Below are positions 12,901 to 23,200 of a stretch of DNA of 64,000 nucleotides, piece by piece. Origin of the DNA: Mya arenaria (lineage: Eukaryota > Mollusca > Bivalvia > Myida > Myidae); the NCBI RefSeq assembly GCF_026914265.1, contig NC_069126.1:28219854-28283853 (forward strand), given 5' to 3'. Numbering within the stretch: the first letter of the stretch is position 1; every line of letters starts with the position of its first letter. The translations under genes and the position numbers were made by a program. A model generated the notes under the pieces. It saw only the letters and a program-made list of their open reading frames with translations. It was not told where the DNA came from and searched no databases.

Positions 12901-15900
12901 TGAGCTTTAAAATTAACGATCCCTGAAAGTGCATGCGTACGATAATCAGGATGGCCTGCGTAAGAAAGGCGTGATCACAAGCATACGATCTACAAGCGAC
13001 TGCCAATATTTCTTATGCCCCAACCAAATCGTCATGGAGCAACTTGAGACTATGTCATGATATGGTCTCATCCCTGTTATGTTCATTGTATCTTTTATAT
13101 TGATACTATGTCATGGTATGGTCTCGTCCCTGGAGTGGTAATGGTATAAATTATATTGGTACTTGTAACTTGAGACTACGTCATGATATGGTCTTGTCCT
13201 TGTAGTTTTCGTGGTATCATTTACATTGATACTTGTAACTTGAGACTATGTCATGATATGGTCTCGTTCCTGTAGTTTTCGTGGTATCATTTATATTGAT
13301 ACTTGTAACTTGAGACTATGTCATGATACGGTCCCGTCCCTGTAGTTTCGTGGTATCATTTACATTGATACTTGTAACCTGAGACTATTTCATGATATGC
13401 TTCTACTTCTACCGGTTAGTGACCACTGTCATCATGTTGACTATTCTGTCACTTTTGGGTGTGCGCAAATATAATTTTGAATACAATAACAAAAAAGGTG
13501 CTATACAAATTAGACAGTGGTGATTAAAAACAGGGGGCTATTGATTTATTTGTTAGTCAGGAGCCTCTTGAACGATTCCAGGCTGCTGACAGATGTAGCA
13601 GAGGAGGGTAAGGCATTCCAATCCCTGATGGTCCTCGGGTAGAATGACTCTTTCCTAGTCGTTGTGTTGCATTGTGGGATCTGGAAAGAGTTTGTGCCCA
13701 TATTTCTTGAGATCCTGTCTGGTGTTACGAGTTTGTGGCTTGCTGCAACGTTGACCTCCTGGTTGTTGATCTTATACAGCATTGACAAACGTGCGTTTTT
13801 TTTTTCTTCTAACCTCTAACGGTGTCCACCTTAGTTGTTCTATCATATCAGTAACGGATGATCTGTTTCTGTACCGATTTGTTACATATCTGGCCGATCT
13901 TCTTTGTACCATTTCTAATTTATATTTATCTTTTTGTAGATGTGGATCCCATAGAGCGCTGGCGTACTCGACTGTTGGTCTAACGAGGGAGATGTAGGCA
14001 TTTTCTTTGATACCGCTGTTGGAGATATTGAGGTTTCTTTTGAGAAATCCTATTGTTTTATTTGCCTTGGCACAGATGTTTCTGATATGGTTTTGCCATT
14101 TAAGGTCTGATGTTATGGTTACCCCTAAGTATTTTGCAGATGTTACGTGCTCCAGAGTGTGGCTGTGTAGCTGGTAATCCGTTATAATTGGTGTTCAGAG
14201 TGTGGCTGTGTAGCTGGTAATCCTTTATAATTGGTGTTCTGTTTTTAGTTACCGATAGTACCTGGCATTTATCTGGATGGAATTTCATCATCCATATTTC
14301 TTCACAGAGAGCCAACTTGTCTAAATCTTCCTGGAGGGTATTATCATCTGATGTTACTGTGATGTATGCAATGGTGTCATCTGCAAAGAGCCTCACGGTC
14401 GATTTGATGTTTTCTGGCATGTCATTGATATAGAAGAGGAAGAGGCTGGGTCCTAGCACAGATCCTTGTGGCACCCCAGACTCTACATCGATGGAGTCAG
14501 ATGTTTCCCCTTCTATCAGTACTCTCTGGGTTCTCTCACCAAGGAAGCTTTTTATCCAGGTGTTTGTTTTTCCTGTTATCCCATAGTGTTTGAGCTTATG
14601 TGTCAGTAGGCCATGGCTGACCTTGTCAAATGCCTTCGAAAAGTCCATGATTAGGCAGTCTGTTTGTTGGCCATTATCAAGGTTCTTGGTGATGTCGTCG
14701 ATGAATTCTATCAGCTGTGTTTCACATGATAGTTTCTTCCGAAACCCATGTTGGAGGTCATACAGGATGTTGTTGTTATCTGCATGGCACATGATATGGC
14801 TGGTGACTATGTTCTCCATTATCTTACAACATATACAGGTTAACGATATTGGTCTGTAGTTGATTGGTTCAAACCTTTTCCCTTTTTTAAATACTGGGCA
14901 GACATTTGCTGTTTTCCATAATGTTGGTACCACTCCTGTGTCATATGATCTTTTAAAGATAAGTTGGAGTATTGGAGCTATTTCATTTGCTAGTTCTTTT
15001 AGAATCATAGGGGAGATGCTATCTGGGCCCGCGGCTTTATGGGGATTTAGACCATTTAGAAGTTTCATTATACCTTCTTTTGTGATGGTAATATCAGGTG
15101 CTGTGGGGTGTTGGCCAGACATGTTGCATCTTTCCTTGAATTCTGTGTTGCTGAGGTCGTTTTAACTTGAAAATGCTTCCTGGAACTGTGCATTTAAGAT
15201 GTTGGCTTTGTCGGTTGAGTCAGCATGTAGTAGACCTGCTGATTTAAGAGGTGGTATGCTACTCCCATCTGACCGTTTATGCTTAATGTACGTCCAGAAT
15301 CTTTTCATGCAGTCAGTACCTCTGTCCAATTCACTACTTGGTGTAACGATGTCTTCAATATACCTCCAGTATGCCTTTCTTAGTTCTCTTTGGGTTTTGC
15401 TCTTTAGGTCTTTATATGAAGCACTGTCTCTTTTATCTCCTGATTTTTTCTTCTTTTTGTAAGCTCTGTCCCTCCTTATATGGTCTCGTCCATGGAGTGG
15501 TCATAGTATAATTTATATTGATTCTTGTAACTTGAGACTACGTCATGATATGGTCTCGTCCCTGTAATTTTCGTGGTAGCATTTATATTGATACTTGTAA
15601 CTTGAGACTACGTCATGATATGGTCTCGTCCCTGTATTTTATATTGTATAATTGGTGCCATTAAACAAGACTATCGTTAAAGGTTAGCTAGTTGGCATAA
15701 GTTTGTATATCAGTTGTATTTTACATTTCGTTTCCCAAACGATATTGGTGCGATTAAGGGAGACAACAATGCTGTTGCGTGTTATTTTTATATAAAATTA
15801 GTATACGTATATGCGGTATATACGGTTTGCACACCAATAAAAGAGTTTTGTTCATTTATGATTTTTTTATTTACTTAGTATATGAATTAGCTTTAGGAAA

Positions 15901-17219
15901 ATTGAGCTATCTTTTTTGAAAAGTTAACGCTTTACAAAAGACGAACGTTTTTTTACAGAAGTCTTGCTATCCCTTTTTTCTGAATTTATAAGCCAAATGT
16001 TTTAGGAGTTCCCTATTGTATAACATAATCAATTATGTTAAAATGTATATTACTTTTGAAGGATTGATTACCTATCATGGATACAGAAGGCCCGAGTTCA
16101 GTAGACAGCTTTATTGAAGGTCAACCTGGGCCGTCGACCGGCTGAATATTGAAATCATAAGACACTTCTGAGTCCAAGGTCTTCACCCTATGTGACATAC
16201 AATTAATATTAGACGTTAGTTGGTTACTTAATCCTTATTCCGTATTTTTTTTTCTAACTGTCTCCCTGTTCCTTATTAAAAATGAGCAAGTCTCTGTAAA
16301 AAAACTCTATCTTATGTCTGAAGTTATGATATTGTTTAACGATAATTATTATCGTGTTAAAACGAAGGTGTTATATTTATGTAATTAGGCAAAACTGTTT
16401 TCTTGTTATTATGTTCTTTTACCGGGACAAATATGCACATCAATCTTCATACATACTATGACTCACAGCAAAGAAGTTTTTGCCATGAATGAAAATATAA
16501 ATTGCATAGTTCGAAAATATGAAATCAGTTAGAACTGTTAGACTTTCAGCTTACATATTTTAACTTATGTTGCATGTTTGTTTGAAACGATAATGACGTC
16601 AATGTTGCACATAATGTAGAATGACGTTAATGTCCAGATACATCTACAAAAATAAAAGGATATGTTGCTTAAAAATTGCTAAGTACCTATGATATTGTAT
16701 TAAAGTGGCCTTCATTTTCCATATTGTTTTTATGCAATGATTATTAAAAGATACACCATGGCAATGATCGGATTCGTGTAAGCATGAGCTTGAATAAGCT
16801 GTATATAAAGAAAGAGAAGGCTATATAAATGTTGCTTATTTCATTTTGGAACATCTGACAATAATGTAGGTGGACAGCCTATCTGATAACATTTATGATG
16901 GTTTGCAAATTCAAGCATGCGTTTTCAAGATATCTTTGAATATAAACACTAAATCATTGACAACAGTTCTAAGAAAAAATACATATTCGAAGTAATCCAA
17001 TTTAAATGCAGATTTCAGATGCACACATATTTAAATATAAAATTCACTCAATTACAAATAAGTAATATTAACCAACCTATGCTCTGGTGTGTACAAGAGA
17101 ACAATATTCATCATCATAAACGAGGCAACAGAAATTGCCGGAATGTATAAAACAACAAGTTGCTTTTTCTGGTAGTATCCTAATTCTCCAATTTCTATAA
17201 GAATGTCATCGAACTTCAT
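4000..17219 (-). CDS. SLC22-family organic cation/anion/carnitine transporter
   Basis: A plasma-membrane MFS carrier moving organic ions or carnitine-like solutes; the substrate cannot be told from sequence. Ten minus-strand exons: 17077-17219 (ATG 17217-17219), 12323-12569, 10706-10809, 10302-10456, 9239-9407, 8558-8773, 8058-8281, 5477-5658, 4968-5119 and 4000-4159 (stop 4000-4002). All junctions are in phase and sum to 1752 nt, 583 residues, normal for the family. Visible features: N-terminal [20 protein letters not shown], first membrane helix about residues 20-41, a large extracellular loop starting with the family's RCQLP-like segment, the MFS loop GRKKSF near 166-171, [11 protein letters not shown] near 273-283, helices through [16 protein letters not shown] near 447-462, LPETL in the last helix, and a hydrophilic 54-residue tail. 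A polyadenylation signal (aataaa on minus) lies at 3945-3950. Introns hold a LINE, MITEs and minisatellites. Family call is firm; subfamily is open. Confidence 0.93.
4312..4604. mobile_element. MITE with TTAA flanks (piggyBac-like)
   Basis: The termini aggcgcacaatatagg and its near-complement cctgtattgtgcgctt are inverted, and both are bordered by TTAA (4308-4311 and 4605-4608), the target duplication of piggyBac-type elements. The element is 293 bp, AT-rich and non-coding. It lies in the last SLC22 intron. A similar left end (gctgcacaatataggt) occurs near 29251. Confidence 0.75.
4664..4911. mobile_element. MITE with perfect 21-bp inverted ends
   Basis: Positions 4664-4684 (agtgtgtgtataccacgtga...) and 4891-4911 are exact reverse complements, defining a 248-bp non-coding element. 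It sits 60 bp from the TTAA MITE and ends 56 bp from the 3' edge of the ninth SLC22 exon (4968). A run of C occurs inside at about 4815. No target duplication is clear, so the superfamily is unassigned. Confidence 0.7.
6826..6955. repeat. two-copy repeat with tRNA-B-box-like motif
   Basis: The motif ctggctctcagagccacc followed by cgtac...gtggtcg.gcatg.tacgA occurs at about 6827 and again at about 6900. On the minus strand the first copy contains gccaggttcgaaaac, which resembles a Pol III B box, so the region may be a decayed SINE. It lies in the 2.4-kb SLC22 intron between exons at 5658 and 8058. Confidence 0.5.
6960..7375. repeat. long polypyrimidine (CT-rich) tract
   Basis: About 400 bp of the plus strand is almost free of purine clusters, with blocks such as ctctctcttatctgacc and ccctctctttat. 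On the transcribed minus strand of SLC22 it is a purine-rich intronic tract. It is degenerate rather than a simple microsatellite. Confidence 0.8.
7627..7686. repeat. perfect 30-bp tandem duplication
   Basis: A 30-bp unit starting gagcacatcagcaattt is present twice head to tail (7627-7656, 7657-7686) with no differences, implying a recent duplication. It lies within an SLC22 intron. Confidence 0.95.
8774..8990. repeat. 27-bp minisatellite abutting an SLC22 3' splice site
   Basis: Six to seven diverged copies of a 27-bp unit (aacctggaattgaatgactc and seven more bases) run away from the acceptor of the exon 8558-8773. The exon edge itself reads gactcgtcaagcaac|ctggaatt, which matches the unit, so the array is made of copies of the intron end plus the first exon codons (LLDES appears as LIDES). 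Two copies retain a possible acceptor (cctggaatt, minus attccag). Confidence 0.9.
9461..9683. repeat. three-copy tandem repeat, unit about 74 bp
   Basis: The block tttgaaatgtattaaatt...gactctctagtctagtttgaaggt is repeated three times with moderate divergence. It fills the SLC22 intron just upstream (in transcript sense) of exon 9239-9407. Confidence 0.85.
9864..10192. mobile_element. MITE with 8-bp target duplication (hAT-like)
   Basis: The element is 329 bp with inverted ends: left cattcggagctcctctgcca, right the complement of acattcgagactcctcgac. The termini extend about 50 bp with breaks and include aacaacctcggatgtatgcc. Both sides carry the same 8 bp, acaattcg, at 9856-9863 and 10193-10200. 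An 8-bp duplication is the hallmark of hAT transposition. No coding capacity. Relatives lie at 36146-36489 and 54515-54742. Confidence 0.85.
11303..11393. repeat. strong hairpin repeat
   Basis: A perfect 17-bp stem (gggtgttttgcggaaac at 11319-11335, complement at 11351-11367) closes a 15-nt loop, gaggtttgcgaccga. Weaker pairing extends outward (ccgactcgagcg with gcgagggtcgg). The loop resembles that of the hairpin at 17674-17804. Confidence 0.85.
11411..11844. mobile_element. inverted-repeat DNA element, copy A
   Basis: The ends tactttttctcccacctcag and the complement of tacttttctcccacctcag are inverted and differ by one base in length. The 434-bp element has no coding capacity. Its body from about 11483 to 11844 matches 18441-18810 in reverse orientation, showing a dispersed family. 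Confidence 0.75.
13035..15645. repeat. minisatellite, unit about 74 bp, interrupted by a LINE
   Basis: Units containing cttgagactatgtcatgata tggtctcgtccctg and a partly palindromic tatcatttatattgatac stretch run from about 13035 to 13399. They resume at 15478 and continue to about 15645. The 2.1 kb between is a LINE fragment, so the array existed before that insertion. It lies in the first SLC22 intron. Confidence 0.88.
13400..15477 (-). mobile_element. 5'-truncated LINE (Jockey/CR1-like reverse transcriptase)
   Basis: Minus-strand frames encode a non-LTR reverse transcriptase. The segment 14100-15122 has [69 protein letters not shown] and the catalytic FADD. Upstream to 15477 is the linker ([20 protein letters not shown]) with a stop near 15162; the endonuclease is missing, so the copy is 5'-truncated. 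At 13546-13788 the C-terminal segment [15 protein letters not shown] follows in another frame. A 47-bp tandem duplication near 14150-14240 breaks the frame after the catalytic core. Flanking atatg at 13395-13399 and 15478-15482 is a likely target duplication. The 3' end reads gtagaagtagaag rather than poly(A). Dead copy. Confidence 0.93.
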
Positions 17220-17673
17220 TATGCAAACTTGAACCTAAACCTACGTACTAAAACAGTTAAACGTGTCTACACTATTAAGCGCGCTCTCGGTGTGTTTTAC
17301 CTTTTAAATAATGAATGATTAATTAGCGTGCATGCAAAACACATAAATATAAGAGAGAAAATGAATTACCTTCAAGGGAAGATAAAACATTGCATGATCA
17401 CCAAAAAACGTATTACCATACACGACCTTATTCAACTAAGCTTAATACATATTATAAATGTGCAGGTATAAATGTGTCCATATCTCGGTCAATATTGGTT
17501 TGATCTTGCTGAAATTTTCCGCAAATATAGTTGTGATGCATGGCATAAATATCGTATTAATTTAAATTAATAAAACCACAGATATAACACCCGAATGTGA
17601 TTTTTCTTAAAATTGAAATGCTGAAAACTCACAGGGTGATTAAGAAAAATAAACTATAATAATAATATCTGTC

Positions 17674-17804
17674 ATATGTTTCCGTTCCGGATAGAAAAAT
17701 CTGGCCCGAGGGCACCTGCGTTGTTAGGTAACGAGGCTTGCCGAGTTACCGGCTACGCAGCGTGCCCGAGGGTCGGATTTTTCTATCCGGAACGGGATCA
17801 TATG
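17674..17804. repeat. 131-bp palindromic hairpin repeat
   Basis: The arms ccgttccggatagaaaaatc and its complement enclose a second palindrome (gcacctgcg...cgcagcgtgc) and an inner one, ggtaacgaggcttgccgagttacc-like in layout. The nested arrangement and the gagg.ttgc..cgag loop match the hairpin at 11303-11393. A decayed relative lies at 22115-22235. Confidence 0.85.
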
Positions 17805-18440
17805 ATATATATGTTTTGTAGCATACCTTAAATTACATTTTTTGTGAAGAAAATACATAAAAAGCGCATTAAATGTTAATGGAAATCATCTATTGAAATA
17901 TCATAATTATGGTTGCATGCGGTGTATTGTTAAAGAAATGAAAAGTATTACGTCACAGCGCGTGACTCATCTGGCATGGGGGTGGGGCAGATGGAGATTT
18001 CAAGCATGGCTTAATTCACCGGAAATGCCTATCCGGTGTGCTAGAATAATGTTGGTGTATGGTTGTTTCGATTAAGACCTCCATTTGTTGGTAACATATT
18101 ATAAAAAATATGATAAAAAACCAAGAACATATTATAACGGTCTTAATTACCATGTATTTCATATGTGCGGAGGGGTTGAGGGAGTCGGTTACCTAGATCA
18201 CAACATCAGCAAACTTAAGCTTAAAGACAATCGCTCACATATTGCCATCAAAGTGCATTCTACATAATTCAACAATAACACTTAGTCATGTTATATTTAT
18301 TTGTTTTCTATAACCAGTATATATAATGATCGTTGCCAATTAAAATAAAGCAATACGGGTCCTTGCATTCGGGCAAAAATTTTCACATGTAAGCAGGGCA
18401 GTTGAAAAAATCGGACCCAAGGGTACGTGCGGAATCTATA

Positions 18441-18810
18441 TTTCTCCCACCTCAGATAAGTAGATCCAAAAATTTAACCATGCTAGAAATTCTTATCCTG
18501 CCCAAGGGCAAAGATAAAACGCCCGTATGGAACTCCTTTTTAATGGTCATCACATTGTAATTACCTCCCTTGTTAAAGACTGTCGCCTGTAGCAAACCTT
18601 GTCTTGGTGCAACATTTAGCAAGCTTATTAATTATTTCTCGCTTCAAATGTCACCATAAAACGGTTTTCACGCACCATTCAAGAAATAATGCTTCACTCT
18701 CCTCAGAACTATTTAAAGACTGATTTAACTATTAACATAATCTGAGTCACTGCGCGCATATCCATGATAACCACGAATTATCACATATCCATACGCATTT
18801 ATTTTCACTA
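18441..18810. mobile_element. inverted-repeat DNA element, copy B (one end missing)
   Basis: This 370-bp stretch is the reverse complement of 11483-11844 with roughly 10-15 percent divergence by eye. It keeps the tttctcccacctcagataag terminus but lacks the opposite end. It lies about 7 kb from copy A in inverse orientation. Confidence 0.75.
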
Positions 18811-20213
18811 GGTTGTCGGTTGCGTGTTTGCGCCATTTTAGGTATTATATTTTTTTTATCAAGTTACGCTTTGTTGAGAATTTCGGTGTCCCCCCCACGC
18901 CTGTCTATCATGTTTTGAGGGTCATTTACATGTATTATCGAAGAATTTTAGAGTTGATTTTCCTCATAGGAAGTTGAGCTATATTTCGGGGAAGTAGGAA
19001 AATGTTGTTTCTGGTCTTACATTTTCACAATTCTTATATAAGTGTTTAGTTTCGTTTCAATTAGAAGACATTAGAAGACTGTTCAATATCTTAGTGTTAC
19101 TACGTACGTCACGTGACGTTTTTCGGGTGAACGTTTCCAGAACGGTTTTCTGGATTATGACCACTTCCAGAGACGAAGGTGAAGCTCAATTATTGGCTTT
19201 GAAGTCCACGACTTTGAATAACGTTAGTAATGCTTTTCAACAAAAGGCTTAAAGTTTAATTTATCCAAAGCTTATGTAAGAGTTCTTGTGGGCGAACGGT
19301 TTTGTTGTCATTTTACAAAAAAAATGACTGTTCCGGCGTGGGCTCGCTCCCCACTAAAATCAGTTTCTTTTATACTTTAAGTTTAATTGTATTTTTTCTG
19401 CAATCTCGATATTGCATTGTTATGCCAGACCCTTATGCACCCCCACCAGTTACTAAAAAGACAAAATAAAATCCCTAGTTTATAATAATAGACTGAAAGT
19501 TTGAAAAAAACAACATTATAATTCTTGTTATTTAGTATTAATTACAGTCCCCCATCATTATTAATATACCTGGGGACACGCGCATGTACACATAAATGTA
19601 TGACTACATATCATGGTTACTATGTTCAATCACACTAAAGATAAATTATATTATGTACCTATATGTTTATAAATTATCAGGCATGGAGAACTGCTACACA
19701 TGCATCAAATCAATATTTTTACCACTTTTTTCTCCGGGAAACCGCGGCGCATTATATTTCGAAATTGGTTTTCCGAATATTTTTAAAGACTCTGCTTTGG
19801 ACTACGTTCTAGCTATTCCCCCCCCCCCCATTTTGCTACACATGTTTGCCTTTTGATACGCATTTCTGTAGGGGCGTAGTCTAAAGAGACTGTCACATTC
19901 TTTCATTAAATTGCCCTCATCTTCCAAGTATCATGAGGATTGAAATCCATTCGGATCGAAAACAATCCCAGGGGCGAAGCCTGAATAAGGCTTATACTAC
20001 TTAAGAATTTATTCAGCTGGTAAAAAAGTGCATTATTATAAAACATAAAGCTTACCAAGTTGCTTTTAAGAACAGTTCTTTTATTATGTTGATTTGATTT
20101 ATTTGATGATTTAAACTTTTTTATTTTAACTGTAACGCTAGTGATACGTAATGTCTAATAGCCCTAGTTATTGTTTAATAGGGTGTGTGTTTTATGTATC
20201 CACTAGAAGCAAA

Positions 20214-23200
20214 ATGGCTACCAAAGAAGCGAAAGTTTTAAGTTTTCAAGTTGTTCACGGTAAATTTTAAACATTAATGAATGAAATGGACAATTTGTGG
20301 CCGCCATTTTAAGGTCTTATATGTCTCTCCCTTTTACTGAATGTTTAAAAATTTGCTATTCTTGCCAGACACGAGTGTTCTGTTACTCCACTGTGGTAAT
20401 TAGTGGGTGGGGTAATGTTTTGTTTCAGACGATTTTTTTTGTTTGCTTGATATTAATACATCTATAATTATTTTAGTCTTTATAGCACTTATTATGTTTA
20501 TGACATATGAATATTTGCAATGCTTCATGATGTGTTATTGAAATTATACAGAAAAGGTATTATGGTAGCATTGGTGTTTATGTTTTTGGAAAAGATGTTG
20601 CAGCGATGTTGGCATGGTAGTTTGACACTTTGAACATTACATGAAACTCTTAAAAACGTTTGCAAATAAAGATGATTTTTGCGTTGGGAAACTAAATTTT
20701 TGTAGAAAATCCCCCCCACCCACCCAATATAGTCTAAAATAATAGACGTGTTATACGAGATTCTTCCAATCCCTAACGTCTAAACGGGAATGTGCAAAAA
20801 ACGGGGGTGTTTTAAAAATATTGAAATTGTGTTAAGTGAAGTATTTTATGGTTGAAATTGATCATAAAGAGTTATATTCATATTTTACCATGTAAGTGAT
20901 ATGTTATTTTGCACTAAACAAGCACTTAATGCATTATAACAAGTTGTTTACCTTTCCAATAAAACGAAAGTTGACTGACACAGACAACAAGTATGCGAAG
21001 GGGAACAACTCGATACAATCGTAATAGCTCGGCCTCCTCCGACAAAGCTTCGAGATATACCTCGTTATTCAATCGTAACAACTCGGCCATGGCCGAAATG
21101 TTCCGAGCGATTTATAACTGTGCCCTAAAGCCTTGCAGGTGCCCTTCATGTATATATCGTTATGTTTTGACAGAATGAAATGAAAAAAAAGCCGTCAAAC
21201 TCATAATTATAAGTTGGATATTTATTTTTTTGTGTACGGAACTAAAATAAAATAACATTATCTGGTAAAATTTCTTGTTTTTATGATATTTTATAGATGC
21301 TATATGCTTTAACCCGGAATCCTGATCGGAACAACTACCCACTTTTGATACTAAACAATTTGTACGTGAAGGATTTGCCATATCAAAAATCTAAAAAAAA
21401 TCTGTCAACGTACAATTATTTGGACTACCACCCAATAGTTTGAAACATACTCATTTAATAATCCAGGTTGATCATCATACTGATTTTAGCTGATCAATGA
21501 ATTTGTATCATCATGATCTAAACCTACATGCTTGCAGGCACAAGCAAGTTTGATGTGCGGTTGGAACTTCCCCCAGAAGAGGCTGGGGACACACTGTGTG
21601 TCAAACATCTAATGGACGAGGTGTACAGACGGACGGATATACCCCCTGATGCTCAGCGACTTATTTACAAAGGTAATTTTGAAGAGTACCACAACAAAGT
21701 CATGCACATTTCATGGACTCATTTGTGTGACATCTAATGGAGGTGTACAAACGAATGGAAATACCACCATTAGCTCAGCGACTAATTTACAAAGGTAAAT
21801 TTTGATGGATGATGTTGTTGTTTATGTACAGTATGTACAGCACATGTATTTCTTGCACATCAGACAGGCATTACTGGTGAAATTGGCCATGGTGAAAATT
21901 TTATCTGGCAGCCCCCTTCCCATGCTAAATGAGTTATGCAAAACATCACACTCTTATATCTTTAACTGTATGGTTTATGATAATATTATTATGACATTTC
22001 AATGAAGCACAAGTCAATTTAAAATTTCTTAAGACTTTAAAATCTAAATAAAAATAAATATTGGTCAAAAACATGAATTTTAGAGGGATGATGATAGTTT
22101 TAGGTATGTAAAACAATCAGTGGTGTGTTTCCCTTCTGGATAAGAATTCAGACCCTAGGCAATCCTCATTACCTGCTTACATGCATGCTCTCGGGTTAAA
22201 TTTTTCCATCCAGATGGAAACCCATGATATATATTCTATCATTAACTGTTAAATATTTATATCCAAATTTTTAAAGTAAATCAATTGTTTTTTCTCAAAA
22301 TGGCATATTTCACGACGCAAATTTTCCCAAAATGTCTAGGGTCTTTTCACAACTAAAAGGCCTGATTAATCTTTTCTTGTATGGAAAAGTAAATAATTAC
22401 AGTGCATATTGTGTCTGCTTTATTTCCTTTACTAAACACGACTTTATTTCAAATAACATCATGATATCATAATATATTACATGTTATTGTTTGTTCAAAT
22501 TATTCTCCAGCACAGCATCAAGCTGTTCTTTTGCTATAATGTTGGAAAAAGAGACTCCATACATTTTGAACATATTTTTTAAATCTACCGTTTTTGGAGA
22601 GTCAGTTACAGATGTTTGGCAACAACAGAAAATGGAATATTTATATTTTTTCTTCTGGGATGTTTACATATCTGTCTTGTGTGTGGGAGGGAAAAGTGAC
22701 GCATTCAATTATGCTTTTTTTAATATGTTATTGTCATTAAGTAAAGAGCATTATCATTGCCGCTTCTTGATCAAAATGCTTGATAAACATATGTTACTAC
22801 TGAACATTAGTACTACACTTTCAAATGTAAACAATTTGAACAATTAAAAGCAATTCAATTTCTGATTTTATCAGTATAATTATAATAGTTCAAGATTGTA
22901 TTTAATTTGCCTGTAGCAAATTTTCTTTACTTGAATTATCATATTTTCAATAATTATAATGTATCTCATTCTTATATCTCAAATTTGGTATAAAACGTTT
23001 TTAAACAAAGTATCTGTAACTGCATAAAGTTTATTTTATTTTGATTGTATTATTTATCCTTTAGTTTTTCTAGAGATGGTTAATCCTAAGTCAGCCCCCA
23101 ATTTCTGGAAACTTCTTAAGTTTATTACCGGTATATTGCTTATTTCAATAAGCCAAAAACATACTAATAGTGATTTTTTATTAATGAAAATAGGATTGTT

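Larger units (their letters stand above)
17220..20213. other. intergenic region between divergent SLC22 and BAG1 genes
   Basis: Both genes point outward, so both promoters must lie here. The region also holds a hairpin repeat (17674-17804), a truncated inverted-repeat element (18441-18810) and short C runs near 18890 and 19822. No coding region is supported; a 34-codon frame starting at 19157 has no recognisable relatives. Confidence 0.6.

Noticed and set aside
14590-15462. Plus-strand open frames opposite the LINE
   Set aside because: They are antisense shadows of the reverse transcriptase frame.
16078-16144. Short plus frame starting [12 protein letters not shown]
   Set aside because: Only 22 codons, no splice partner and no recognisable family.
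20993-21178. Possible alternative first exon of BAG1
   Set aside because: It has no donor in the right phase for exon 2, whereas the exon at 20214-20259 fits exactly; the sequence looks repetitive.
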